Positions 1 through 10,561 of a stretch of DNA of 64,000 bases are shown in pieces. The notes below the pieces were generated by a model. It was given only the letters and a program-made list of their open reading frames with translations, ran no database searches and was not told the DNA's origin. This DNA is from Nageia nagi. Taxonomy: Eukaryota > Pinophyta. Where the stretch lies: contig JBITNC010000001.1 of assembly GCA_050084985.1 (NCBI GenBank), positions 78,368,001-78,432,000 on the forward strand, given 5' to 3'. Position 1 is the stretch's first letter; each line of letters starts with the position of its first letter. The translations under genes and the position numbers were made by a program.

Positions 1-1973
1 CCAAAGGAGCCTTGGTAATAGCAAGAGGTGAAAAGGTTGGTACATTGTATTTATGCAATGGCATTTCTAACTCTGTTAATGCTTTAACTTCCAAAGGAGC
101 AGATGCAACATTATGGCATCATAGGCTCGGACACATGAGTGAAAAGGGGATGAAGATTCTTCACTCAAGAAATTTGTTGCCAGGTTTGAAGAATGTTGAT
201 CTGGATTTCTGTGAGAATTGCATCTATGGAAAACACAAGAGAGTCAGATTTCTCAGAGTTGGGAAAGAAAAGAAGAGCCAAAAATTAGAGCTTGTGCATA
301 CAGATGTATGGGGACCGGCTCAGGTATCATCTCTCGGTGGCTCTCGTTATTATGTTACCTTTATTGATGATGCAACTAGAAAAACTTGGATTTATTGTAT
401 TAAGAATAAATCTGATGTATTTGATACTTTTAAGAAATGGAAAGCTTTGGTTGAGATTGAGACAGGAAAGAAATTGAAGTGTCTTAGATCAGACAATGGA
501 GGTGAATATTGCAGCAAAGAGTTTGATAGGTACTGTTCGGAACATGGAATTCGTAGAGAGAAGACAGTTCCAAGAACACCACAAGAAAATGGTGTGTCAG
601 AAAGGATGAACAGGACAATCATGGAGCGTGCAAGGTGCATGAGATTACATGCAGGATTGCCATTACAGTTTTGGGCAGAAGCTGTAGATACTGCTGTTTA
701 TCTAATAAATAGAGGGCCTTCAAGTTCCTTGGATGGTGGTGTTCCAGAGGAAGCATGGACAGGTAAAAAGGTAAACTACTCTTTTTTAAAGCCTTTTGGT
801 TGTGAGGCCTTTGTCCATATTGATAAAGAAAATAGAACAAAGCTTGAGGCAAAGTCAAAGAAATGTACCTTTATTGGATATGGTGTTAATGATTTTGGTT
901 ATCGCTTATATGATTATGAAAATCACAAAATCATTAGGAGTAGAGATGTAATATTCAATGAAAAGGTCTTCTATAAGAATCAGTTGCAGGAAAAGAAACA
1001 AGAAAAAGAAAATAAGGAATACGTAGTTCTTGATGAAATCACTGGAAAAGTAAAGGTGCCTGAAAATAATAATAACCAACCACCACAACAGCAACAGGCA
1101 CCCCAAACACCTGAAAGTGGTGTTAGAAGATCTACCAGGATAAGTAGACCCCCTGAACGATACTCTCCTTCATTATATTATTTATTGTTGACTGATTCCG
1201 GTGAACCTGAATGTTATGAAGAAGCAATGCAGGATGAAAGCAGGAAGAAGTGGGAGGTAGCCATGGAAGAAGAGATGGACTCCTTAATGCATAACCAAAC
1301 TTGGGACTTAGTCAGGTTGCCTGCAGGAAAAACTACATTGAAGAATAAATGGGTTTACAAGCTGAAGGAAGAAGATGGAGGAAAACAAAGGTACAAAGCT
1401 AGACTTGTGGTGAAGGGGTTTGCACAGAAGAAAGGTATTGATTTTGATGAAATATTTTCTCCTGTTGTTAAAATGACTTCAATCAGAACTATTTTAAGTC
1501 TTGTAGCAGCTGAAGATTTGCATCTTGAGCAGTTAGATGTAAAGACAGCCTTTCTCCATGGGGATTTGGAGGAAGAGTTATATATGCAACAGCCACAAGG
1601 ATATGAGGTGAAAGGGAAGGAGAAACTTGTGTGCAGGTTGAAGAAGAGCTTGTATGGCTTAAAACAGGATCCAAGGCAATGGTATCTAAAATTTGACAGG
1701 TTTATGTCTGAACAAGGTTATACTAGATGCCACTCTGATCATTGTGTTTATTTGAAAAAGCAAAATGATGGTAGCTATATCATATTGTTATTGTATGTAG
1801 ATGACATGCTTGTTGCAGGGTCTAACATGCAGGAAATAAATGTGCTCAAAAGAAAATTGGCAAATTCATTTGCAATGAAGGATTTGGGAGCTGCAAAACA
1901 AATCCTTGGTATGAGAATCACTAGAGATAGGAAAAATCATAAATTGACATTGTCTCAGAATGAGTACATATAA
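1..1973 (+). CDS. copia pol: integrase and reverse transcriptase (5' open, ends at premature stop)
   Basis: Encodes the enzymes that copy element RNA into DNA and insert it. The frame is open at the left edge. Numbering residues from position 12: GAG-pre-integrase with the HHCC zinc site (WHHRLGH at 35-41, CENC at 67-70); integrase core with D98 (HTDVWGP), D161 (RSDNGGEY) and E197 (NGVSERMN), a D-D35-E spacing; a Q/N/P-rich linker at about 350-370; then RT, with LDVKTAF around D509 and the catalytic YVDD at 595-598. All catalytic residues are present. Translation ends at a TAA (1971-1973) after NEYI, but the same frame continues into the RNase H domain, so this is a truncation of a longer polyprotein. 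Confidence 0.93.
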   Translation, partial: KGALVIARGEKVGTLYLCNGISNSVNALTSKGADATLWHHRLGHMSEKGMKILHSRNLLPGLKNVDLDFCENCIYGKHKRVRFLRVGKEKKSQKLELVHTDVWGPAQVSSLGGSRYYVTFIDDATRKTWIYCIKNKSDVFDTFKKWKALVEIETGKKLKCLRSDNGGEYCSKEFDRYCSEHGIRREKTVPRTPQENGVSERMNRTIMERARCMRLHAGLPLQFWAEAVDTAVYLINRGPSSSLDGGVPEEAWTGKKVNYSFLKPFGCEAFVHIDKENRTKLEAKSKKCTFIGYGVNDFGYRLYDYENHKIIRSRDVIFNEKVFYKNQLQEKKQEKENKEYVVLDEITGKVKVPENNNNQPPQQQQAPQTPESGVRRSTRISRPPERYSPSLYYLLLTDSGEPECYEEAMQDESRKKWEVAMEEEMDSLMHNQTWDLVRLPAGKTTLKNKWVYKLKEEDGGKQRYKARLVVKGFAQKKGIDFDEIFSPVVKMTSIRTILSLVAAEDLHLEQLDVKTAFLHGDLEEELYMQQPQGYEVKGKEKLVCRLKKSLYGLKQDPRQWYLKFDRFMSEQGYTRCHSDHCVYLKKQNDGSYIILLLYVDDMLVAGSNMQEINVLKRKLANSFAMKDLGAAKQILGMRITRDRKNHKLTLSQNEYI

Positions 1974-2756
1974 AAGGTATTGAAAAGATTTAATATGCAC
2001 AATGCAAAACCAGTTAGTATACCTTTTGCTAGCCATTTCAAACTTAGTAAGGAAATGTGCCCAAAGACCCAAGAAGACATGGATTATATGTCTAAAGTTC
2101 CATATGCATCAGCAGTTGGAAGCTTAATGTATGCAATGGTCTGCATAAGGCCTGATATTGCACATGCAGTGGGAGTTGTAAGCAGGTACATGAATAATCC
2201 AGGAAAGGAACATTGGATGGCAGTGAAATGGATTCTCAGATATTTGAAAGGTACCACAAATCAAGCATTATGTTTTGGTGGTTCAAACATTTCCCTACAG
2301 GGATATGTTGATGCAGATATGGCAGGTGACAGAGATAACAGGAGGAGCACTACAGGATATGTATTTACTGTTGGTGGAACAGCTGTCAGTTGGGTTTCAA
2401 AAATCCAAAGTGTTGTTGCACTTTCAACAACAGAAGCAGAGTATGTTGCTGCTACAGAGGCTAGTAAAGAAATGATTTGGTTACAAAGGTTCATGGGTGA
2501 ATTGGGTAAGGAGCATGATATGGGGACGCTATACAGTGATAGCCAAAGTGCCATTCATCTTGCAAAGAACTCAGCATTTCATTCTAGGACTAAACACATA
2601 CAGCTTAAGTACCATTTCATACGATCAGTGTTGGAAGATGGAGAATTAAAGCTGGAAAAGATACATGCTAGCCAGAATCCTGCAGATATGCTAACAAAAG
2701 TTGTAACCAGGGAGAAACTGAGAATATGCTCAGTTTCAATTGGTCTTCAAGGATGA
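1974..2756 (+). CDS. copia pol: end of RT and RNase H domain (downstream of stop)
   Basis: Continues the previous frame immediately after the single TAA. It covers the RT-RNase H connection (KRFNMHNAKP) and the copia RNase H, which removes the RNA strand from the RNA/DNA hybrid. Numbering from position 1980, the acidic residues are D111 (GYVDADMAGD), E152/E154 (STTEAEY) and D187 (LYSDSQSA). The conserved tail with SQNPADMLTK precedes the stop at 2754-2756. No independent start is likely; a start in this stretch would be an artefact of the upstream stop. The domain looks complete. Confidence 0.9.
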   Translation, partial: KVLKRFNMHNAKPVSIPFASHFKLSKEMCPKTQEDMDYMSKVPYASAVGSLMYAMVCIRPDIAHAVGVVSRYMNNPGKEHWMAVKWILRYLKGTTNQALCFGGSNISLQGYVDADMAGDRDNRRSTTGYVFTVGGTAVSWVSKIQSVVALSTTEAEYVAATEASKEMIWLQRFMGELGKEHDMGTLYSDSQSAIHLAKNSAFHSRTKHIQLKYHFIRSVLEDGELKLEKIHASQNPADMLTKVVTREKLRICSVSIGLQG

Positions 2757-2840
2757 CTATGAAGATGAGAAACAGCCAGGTCCAAAGAGGAGTCATTGTC
2801 CAGCAAAAGAAGCAGCGGTGGAGTTGCTACAATCATTCTC

Positions 2841-2852
2841 CAAGTGGGAGAT
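2841..2852 (+). other. E1 polypurine tract
   Basis: CAAGTGGGAGAT lies directly before the TGTTG start of the LTR. This is the usual position and composition for the plus-strand DNA primer of a copia element. Confidence 0.85.
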
Positions 2853-3333
2853 TGTTGTGTGTGGAGCATGATTGTTCAGAGTTGTTTATTTTAGCCAGAT
2901 GTATATCCCAGGAAGCTAAAAACGTCTGGAAAATTGCCGTGTAAAAGTAAAGTAATTTCTAGTCAATCTAGGCCGTTTATTAGGCAAATAATCTGACGGT
3001 TGAACTTATGTTTGGTTTAGGGATTTTTTCCTAGATAAAAACCCCTCTTTTTGCATGAGGGCATTGAAACAGATGTGATTCGGTGAGTGAGAAATAGAAA
3101 CGTGAGACTGTGAGAGAAAACAGAGGATATTACAGCGGATCTGCTGTAGGTTGTATCTATTCACTCTGCTGGATAATAAAAAAGGAAGGACTGGCTGTTT
3201 GGTGTGGACGTAGCCCAAATTGGGTGAACCACGTATATCTGTGTCTCTCTTGTTTATGCATTTTCTATGCTTATATTTCTAAAATGTTTTTTATGTTCTA
3301 TTGCTCCATAATAATTATAATTTCCTAACAACA
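2853..3333 (+). repeat. E1 3' LTR (481 bp)
   Basis: Begins TGTTGTGTG after the PPT and ends CCTAACAACA, giving matched TGTTGTT/AACAACA inverted termini. A weak TATA-like GATAAAAACC lies near 3033. The 5' partner lies outside the window, so the ends rest on the PPT and terminal inverted repeats. Confidence 0.85.
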
Positions 3334-3383
3334 GTAAGTACAAGAAGATGTTCCACTATGGAGGAAGTCTTAGAAACTACTAG

Positions 3384-4085
3384 GTTTTTGTATTTTTTTA
3401 ATAACTTTTTTATTTTTTTTGGAATTATGAAAAACATATATGTGCATAATTTACATACAAATCTTCACAAGTTAAAAAAATAAAGTAAAAATGATAAGTT
3501 TATGTCAAATTATGTTTTCCGAGCATGAGCACTTTTTGAAATGATAATTAGGGCTAAAAAAAATTAATAATAAAAATAATATTCATGAAAAAATTACAAA
3601 AAAATATCCTATACAATCTTTAGTATCTTAGGTATCTTTACCCAAAAGGATTTAAAAAAATATTTAATTAAGATCCAATTATGCTTATTGAATACAATGA
3701 GGTATGGTCCTAAAACTATATTTTTTACATATTGAATTTTGTATTTGTTGAATAAATTTTTATTTTTTTGGAATTGTAAAAAAACCTATATGTACATAAT
3801 ATACATACAATACTTCAGAAGTTAAAGAAATAAATTAAAAATGATAATTTTAGGTTAAATTATGCTTCCTAAACACAAGTACTTTTTGAAATGATAATCA
3901 CGGCTAATAAAAAATTAACAATAAAAAAATAATTCATGAAAAAACTACAAAAAAATATCCTACACAATACACAATATTGAGTGTCTTAAGTATCTTTACC
4001 TAATAAGATTTAAAAACATATCTTTATTTAGGTCCAGTCATGCTTACCAAAAATAATGGGGTTTTTTCCTAAAATTTTATTCTTA
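3384..4085. repeat. ~350-bp tandem duplication, AT-rich
   Basis: Two consecutive copies (about 3384-3722 and 3734-4085) align along their length at an offset of 349-351 bp. Matched anchors: GGAATTATGAAAAAC at 3421 with GGAATTGTAAAAAAAC at 3770, ACTTTTTGAAATGATAAT at 3531 and 3881, and ATATCCTAYAC at 3604 and 3955. No coding potential is seen. Confidence 0.75.
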
Positions 4086-5099
4086 AACTAGATTTTAAGA
4101 ACTACATTTTTACCCAAGTGATCATTTTCAAGACTTAAACTCTAAGTGCTTCAAATTTTAAGATGAAGTGTGGACCAACCCTAAAAATTAGGGAAAACAC
4201 TTCCACTTTTTAGCCAATAGTGGGACTCATCTTCTTGCACTTACCTATATATGATATGTTATTCACAATTATGAGGTACATGCCCCATTCTTAGATATTA
4301 TTTAAAGGTGATGGTTATTTAATACCCAATCAACAAAGACAAATCAAAGAAGATTGGTTTGAATATTTTCCAATCATGCATTATTATAGTACCATTCATA
4401 ATGTGGCCATTAGATTGATGATTAATTTAGTCTCAATCACCAATCTAACCCAAGAAAATAGTTGGTTTAGTCCCAACCAAATGATCATAAATAGTGATAG
4501 TTATTTAACATCCACCCAACAAGGACATGATGTATCAAACAAATGACTAATCATAATTAAATTATGCACATGCATATTAGAGGTAAGAGAGTAGAAAATA
4601 ATACTTGCACTTATCTTTGATAAACTATATGATTTTTTACAAGAATGCTAGCATGGGTGCTTATGTTAGAGTGGTTGCTAAGTTCATTTTGGACTTGCAA
4701 TTATTCTAGGATTGATGTGTGACTACTTTGAGTAGTTTGATCTATGTGTGATTTTTGAGAATGAAATGAAATTGCCCAAGGCATCATCTATATGATTAAC
4801 TAAAACTATGTTGTTTATCTTTAGATGAAAACTAATTAACCTTGATTTAATGTTTCTTCATATCCTATCAAACCTAAACATGACCCTGAATTCTTATGAC
4901 TTACATTTTTATCCAAAATACACTAGGAATGCTAGCACAAGCATTGGGATGAATGATGGAAATTTATATAGAAAGCTAGCATAGGCATTATCTTAATAGA
5001 TTAGAAATGGAGCTAGGATCATGATACTTGACTTATAGGTTGATGATTGATTGAAAGACTATTACTAGAACCTATGTTACAAGCTTACCTTATGCATAA
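4086..5099. other. Non-coding AT-rich stretch, possibly the 3' remainder of E3
   Basis: No gene or recognised domain. A short segment near 4308 (GTGATGGTTATTTAA...) recurs diverged near 4494. Because E2 is inserted at the end of E3 pol, this DNA may be the E3 3' untranslated region. No copy of the E3 LTR was recognised here. Confidence 0.35.
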
Positions 5100-6250
5100 T
5101 GCAAAGATACAAATACAATATTAAGTGCAAAATGCTTAAAATATACAAGTAAACCCTAATTTCTAGTTTAGGGCATGTAAATAATGCATACACAATATCA
5201 CAAATCCAACATCTAGTCCAAACTAGAAGATAGCAATATACAACACTATAAAATACCAACATATGTCTCATACAATTGTATACATACAAATATAACTCAA
5301 CATTGCAAATCTGAGCAAGTACATATTGTAAATTAGATATTGAATGGCCTAATGGCTATATAATGATATGAAATGAATAATGATACAACACCAATCTCCT
5401 AGAGTTGGATGTTGGCCTCCAAGGAGACAACTAGGGCATAACAATATTCTCAAGCTGGATGGGTGGATGGGATAGTCTTGCACCCTCAAAACCTAATTCC
5501 TCTCCATTTAAGGATCCCTCATCTGATATTGGTGACCAAATTAATGGTAGGAATGTAACCTTAGAATAACACTAGATGAAAAAGGGTACTACACTAGTGT
5601 CATAGAATAACAAGATCCCTCATCCTACTAATCCTCTTATATGTTGCACCTAGGGATTTTCTTAGCACTACACTAAGTCTTCTTGTCCTCTAGAAGATAT
5701 AAAATATAATAATAATCAAATATATCTAGCTATGAAACTCCAATGCCTTTTTATACACTTTAATGGATTTAGTTCTCACCTAGGATTCATCAACCAACTC
5801 CTCTAATCTAACATTAGCCTCCTGGGGGCCCAAAACATCCAATGTGGGTTCCTAAGTGCCATAATACCAACATGGGGGTTTGGAGTACTATGCATGCATA
5901 ACATGGATATAGAAGCCATGCGTGGGGGTTGGGTATCATAATGGACTAATGTGGTGGTCTAGGAGTCTCCCAAATGTTGGTGCATGTACATAAGTGCTCA
6001 TCCATCCACCTAAGTGCTAAATAGACCTTAGAATTTCCATAATTACAATCAAGATCTCAAGTATAATAAAAACATTAATCTATGTTTGGTAGGGAGACTT
6101 TCAACTTGGGGCTCATAGTGGGGTTCATTAACTTATTAATTCTTCCATCCCAAGTCCCAACTTAAAGCATAATAACAATAATAAAATATAATATAAAGGA
6201 AAATCTATTGGATTCCATATTTAGTTACAAATATGCAAGGGGGACATCAT
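5100..6250 (-). repeat. E2 3' LTR (left copy)
   Basis: Colinear with 9440-10561. Both copies share the AAACCCTAA...CTAGGGCAT stretch, the GGATGGATGGGA block and the terminal GGATTCCATATTTAGTTACA segment. On the minus strand it starts TGATGTCCCCC and ends near GTATCTTTGCA. A TATA-like GTATAAAAAG sits at 5747-5756 on the minus strand. The exact end may be 6249 or 6250. Confidence 0.88.
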
Positions 6251-6264
6251 AAAGCATCCCCTAT
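6251..6264 (-). other. E2 polypurine tract
   Basis: Minus-strand ATAGGGGATGCTTT directly precedes the 3' LTR start. It is purine-rich but interrupted by pyrimidines, so a partly decayed PPT. Confidence 0.55.
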
Positions 6265-6559
6265 TGAATTGCTTACCCTCAAGCAATGGTGGAAGTATGC
6301 ATCATATTATCTTTTAAGAATCTTTTAGCTTAGTATACTATGATATGCTAAAGTGAAATTCAACTTCAATATGTCTTTTCCATGATGAGGATCCTAAGCA
6401 AAATGTTGGAACTACATCCCCATGTATTACTAATGCATGCAAAAAACTCTGATATGATATGGTTGTCATTCCCCATCAAGTACTATATGGTTTTCCTCAA
6501 AAAACATGGGAGTATGTGAAATCCTTTAGGGGTGTACCTATAAGAACCTCAAGTAAATC

Positions 6560-7300
6560 ATAGGTAAGTGTAAACAAGTGAAGCCTTTGCTCCATGTATA
6601 AGGTCAAGTCCCCTTTAAGCCTAACATGAAGTCTCAAACTCCCTCAATCTCTAGTGTGAAGCAATAAACCTTCCCATCCTCTAATTTAGGATACCAAACT
6701 ACTCTTAGGACCAATATTAAGTGTATAACCTTCTAAGGTCCAACATGGGGATCCAACACTCCCTCAACCTAGTTTTTATGTACCCAAGTCCTTCTAAACC
6801 AAAGATGGGATATCCCAATCCCTTTATGCTCATCATCATGCAAAAACATCTCTCAACCACCCATATGAGATGTTCCAATCCTACTATATCCAACATTGGG
6901 AAATAGATCTCCTTCAACCTCAACATCCCACTTTCCATCTTCTCAATTCTCCACATGGAAGGTAGAAGCTCTACCATGTGGAATGTTGAGTGTAAAATCT
7001 CCTTGAATCCTAATGCTAGATGATAAGCCTCTCTAGCACTCAACATGGGAGATATAAACTTCCTAAGGTTACATGTGGGGTTCCCATCCTTCTCCAAGCC
7101 AAACATGAACATTAGAAGACCTACAAACTCATCATGTAATATTTGACCTTCCCAAGCTTCAATGTGGTGAACAAGATGTTCCTCAAACTCCAAGTCCCAT
7201 ACCCAAGCTACCTTATGTCCAACATGGGGTGTAAGGGCTCCTTATTTCTCTTCTCCTTATGCCATGGCCTCTCCATGTACAACATGTTCCCATTTTTAGC
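6560..7300 (-). repeat. 30-bp degenerate minisatellite inside E2
   Basis: More than 20 consecutive units of 29-31 bp, built around AACATGGGA...CC followed by a CTCCTTCAA-like stretch (plus strand), with clear units from about 6621 to 7290. Because 30 is a multiple of three, the minus strand stays open for 158 codons (6717-7193) and encodes a loose 10-residue periodicity (for example PMLDLRR, PMLDIVG). The reading frame is best explained by the repeat rather than by an independent gene. It lies between the protease and the 3' LTR, where pol would be expected in a complete element. Confidence 0.8.
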
Positions 7301-7456
7301 TTCCTCCTTTTGGTATCATTTAATTACCTCCATCCACTTATTATCTACATGTTGATAATCATCCTATATTCCTTGCAACATATGGGTCTTCCCATCAATC
7401 TTGAAACTCATACTAAGTTTGTGGTAGATGGTGTGGATGTCACCCACCTCAAATGG

Positions 7457-7740
7457 TCATGACACTCCCAAAATTATGTGATTATGCCCCTTCAAATGAT
7501 AAATATAGAAGTTATCCCTTATAATGTAGCTTTGTAACCTCACTCTAAACCTTTCCACTATGTGGTTCACAACAATGAGTTTTCCATTGGCATTGGAAAC
7601 TTTGAATCTTTTAAATCCTTTTATTTTTAGGTTCTTATTTTTCATAAATCCCTCATCTATGAAGTTGTGAGATGCTACTAGATCAATCAGGACCATCACA
7701 TCTTATCCACTAGCTTTCCCCACCACCTTCAATGTGAGGT
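7457..7740 (-). pseudogene. E2 retropepsin-like protease remnant
   Basis: The minus-strand frame contains VLIDLVASHNFIDEGF, which matches the gypsy protease active-site region. The usual Asp-Ser/Thr-Gly is changed to Asp-Leu-Val, so activity is doubtful. A downstream HIILGVS matches the second conserved flap/ILG motif. It lies just after the Gag zinc knuckle, as expected for gag-pro. Open for 81 codons (7457-7699) with the family-like frame extending a little upstream. Confidence 0.75.
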
Positions 7741-7879
7741 ACTTCTTCACTCCATGGACTGAAATAATCATACTACCCAAAGTGCCTTCTTCTCCTAGTA
7801 CCTCTTGGTATAATATGTCCAAACCAAGATCTATATTTGAATCATATATTTACTCATCAATAAATATCTTTATATAATG

Positions 7880-9400
7880 TACATGTCCCTTTCCTTGAAA
7901 ATGATATCCATGCTCTCAAGTATTCTTACAGTAGAAGCACTTGCCTTCCTCCCTCAACTTTCTTTGTGTGACTACATACAATTGGTTCATATAAGATGGG
8001 GAAAAGTGTTTGACCTTGATAGGTCCCTCCTTATATGTAAAGATATTCCATGTGACTAACCCCTTGTATGTTTGCCCTCCCTTGAGGGATTTCACTCTCA
8101 GCTCTAGATTGTATGAAACTTGAATGGCATAATTAAGGTTCCTAGGTGAGGATACCTTGATCATTCCCTATAATGGCTCCATCAGTCCCTCTATTAAGAG
8201 GTATGATAAATTATCCTTAATAATATGATGAATCATAACTAAAATCCTCTAGAAATCCAATAATACTCATCCATTACCCCTTGCTACCTAAAATATGTTA
8301 GATATCTAAAGTAGTGATTCTCCTTCTTCTAATCAAACCTCTTTATCAACCATTTTGAAAACTCATTAACAAAGGTAATGAGTCAGTAATCTTGGTTGAT
8401 TAATCCATGCTTCCACCATTCAAGGGAATTACCCTTAAAATATAATGATAAAAATGAATTGCATCTTCCTCCACCATGTTTAGGATCAAGGTGAAGTAGG
8501 CTTGCAACTGATGTAATCATGCCCTAGTAGTCATCTACTTCCCATCATACATCTATACCCACATATTATTTATTTTTTGTTATAGGTCTCTCATATCTCC
8601 CCATGAGCTACTTGGGGTGTGTTGACCATGTGTACTACTTCCTTTCAATCCTAGGATCTCCAAGTAGACATTAAAGTTGACATATCTCTTCAATCTCAAA
8701 TCTAACATGGAATACTCCTTGAAAATATGATTCAACTCTAGTGGGATAGGAACCTTATTCTTTACCTCTTCCCTTTAGTTCTTGGAAAATATAGGCTTGA
8801 AAGCTTAGGGATGATGGGGTGTTCTCTAATCTTTCCAATATCCTCATCTAGGTACTTTCCTAGGAGAGGTTAGTACCCTATGGTGTTCAATGTGAGTGAG
8901 ATCTCAGGAATGTGGGCCCTGGACAACCCATATATCCATGATGAGTGGATTCTTGACCTCTCAAACTACAAGATATCCTCTTACTCACCTTATTTTCTTA
9001 CCTATCCTCTTCATGCAGATCTTCTCCTTAATATGGGATAGGATAAGGGGAGTTAATGTGCCTTTTTAGCTCCTCTCAAACTCCTACATGTCTATTCAAC
9101 TATTATTGCATGGTGGTGATGGCTCTTTTCATGCTATTAATGGAAAAAATAAGCTTATTTGGGTGTGGATCCTAAGTTGGAGTAGGAATTCTCCTCTTGG
9201 ATTATGCATACCTCCCTCTTGATTCATCATTCTCCTATCCATAGTCACCTTTATTTGGCATCTCATTCATCCATGGTCGATGCTCTTCCTCTTGGATGGC
9301 CCTAAAAGGTGTATCTTCTAGCTATAAATTTTCACTGTTCTTAGTATATTCCATCCCTTTTTGAATAATGTATCTTTTATAATAGTGGTTAACTATAAGT
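7880..9400 (-). pseudogene. E2 gag remnant with zinc knuckle
   Basis: Gag forms the cytoplasmic particle that packages element RNA. The minus-strand translation, with stops, shows a Gag core at about 8300-8560 (SLEWWKHGL, then FSKWLIKRF) and a nucleocapsid knuckle at about 7885-7935 (GKCFYCKNT, then EHGY; the final Cys is lost). The best open piece is 7916-8164. The N-terminal third (8600-9400) is too decayed to read with confidence. It follows the PBS by only tens of bases. Confidence 0.72.
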
Positions 9401-9425
9401 ATCATTCATAGGTTAGCCAAATACA

Positions 9426-9439
9426 AGCTCTGATACTAT
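9426..9439 (-). other. E2 primer-binding site (tRNA-iMet type)
   Basis: Minus-strand ATAGTATCAGAGCT directly follows the LTR end (GGATCTTTACA). It matches the TGGTATCAGAGC core used by plant gypsy and copia elements primed by initiator methionine tRNA. Confidence 0.85.
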
Positions 9440-10561
9440 TGTAAAGATCCAAATATAATATCAAGTAGAAAATTCTTAAAACATATAAGTAAACCCTAAC
9501 ATATGGTCTAGGGCATATAGATAATGCACACATAATACCACAAATCTAATGTCTAGCCCAAAATGGTAGATAATAATATATGACACTACAAAAAACCAAC
9601 ATATGGCTCATACAATCACATACATGCAAAGGTAACTCATGTTGTAAACATGAGCAAGTACATAATGTAAATTAGAGATAAAATGGCCTAATGGTTATAT
9701 CATGATATGAAATGAAGAATGATATAATACCAAGCTCCTAGATCTAGATGTTAGCCTCCAAGGATCCAACTAAGGTATAAAAATATTCTCAATCTAGATG
9801 GATGGATGGGACCATCTTGCTCCCTTAGAACCCAAATCCTCACTACTATAGTAGTCCTCCTTTGATCTTGTTGAACAACTTAATGGTAGAAGCACAACCT
9901 CAAAAAACCATTATATGGGCAAGGGTGCTACACTAGTGCCATATCTTAAAAGGGTCCCTCAACCTACTAATCCTCCTAGATGTTTCACCTAGGGGTTTAC
10001 TTAGCATTATGCTAAGTATTTTTGTCCTCTACATAATATCAAATATAATAATAATTTATTATTTCTAGCTATGAGGCTCTAATACCTTTTTATACACTTT
10101 ACTAAATTTGTTTCTCACCTAGGAGTCATTAACCAACTCCTCTAATCTAAAGTTAGCCTCTTAGGGGCCCATAATGTCCAACATGGGGGTATAGAGTATT
10201 TCACATGCCTAACATGGGTCTAGGAGCCATGCATTGGGTATGGGTGTCATCATGGGCTAATGTGGGGATGTAGGAGTCTCCCAAGGTTGTATCATGTACA
10301 TAAGTGTTCATCCATCCACCTAAGTGCTAAATAGACCTTGGGATTTCTACAATCATGATTGAGATCTCTAAGAACAATAAAACTCCTAATCTATGATTGC
10401 AAGGGAGATGTCCCACTTAGGGCTCATAATGGGGTCTATTGACCCATTAAGTCTTATGTCCCAAGTCCTAACCTAAATATAATAATAATAATAAAATATA
10501 ATACAAAGGAGAAGCTGTAGGATTCCATATTTAGTTACAAATATGCAAGAGGGGCATCACA
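9440..10561 (-). repeat. E2 5' LTR (right copy)
   Basis: Partner of 5100-6250. On the minus strand it begins TGTGATGCCCC (or TGATGCCCC if the end is 10559) and ends GGATCTTTACA, giving TG...CA termini. The PBS follows directly. Confidence 0.88.
10086..10095 (-). promoter_or_regulatory. TATA box in E2 5' LTR
   Basis: Minus-strand GTATAAAAAG, conserved at the equivalent place in the other E2 LTR (5747-5756). It is the likely core promoter of the element RNA. Confidence 0.6.

Larger units (their letters stand above)
1..3333 (+). mobile_element. E1: Ty1/copia LTR retrotransposon, 3' part
   Basis: Domain order integrase, reverse transcriptase, RNase H, PPT, 3' LTR is that of Ty1/copia. The window opens inside the GAG-pre-integrase region, so the 5' LTR, PBS, gag and protease lie outside. 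The coding region is broken only by one in-frame stop at 1971-1973, making this one of the best preserved elements here. The copia order of integrase before RT is seen directly; the exact clade is not assigned. The five bases after the LTR are GTAAG (3334-3338), which should recur in front of the unseen 5' LTR if they are a target-site duplication. Confidence 0.95.
5100..10561 (-). mobile_element. E2: Ty3/gypsy element with gag and protease only
   Basis: Two ~1.1-kb direct repeats (5100-6250 and 9440-10561) bound a 3.2-kb internal region. On the minus strand the element reads LTR (right), PBS, gag, zinc knuckle, protease, 30-bp repeat region, PPT, LTR (left). The tRNA-iMet-type PBS and the PPT fix the orientation. 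No RT, RNase H or integrase is present, so it is either a deletion derivative or a non-autonomous family. Flanking pentamers CATAA (5095-5099) and CATAG (10560-10564, if the LTR ends at 10559) are a near match for a target-site duplication. The LTRs are well diverged from each other, so the insertion is old. Confidence 0.88.

Noticed and set aside
292-640. Short frames on both strands inside E1 integrase
   Set aside because: Shadows of the real integrase frame, whose catalytic motifs are in the long plus-strand frame.
5150-5180. AAACCCTAA and TTTAGGG words suggesting an interstitial telomere
   Set aside because: Single words within the E2 LTR, diverged in the other LTR, with no tandem TTTAGGG run.
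6717-7193. 158-codon minus-strand frame as a separate gene
   Set aside because: It is explained by the 30-bp minisatellite period; no recognised domain and no equivalent gene in gypsy elements.
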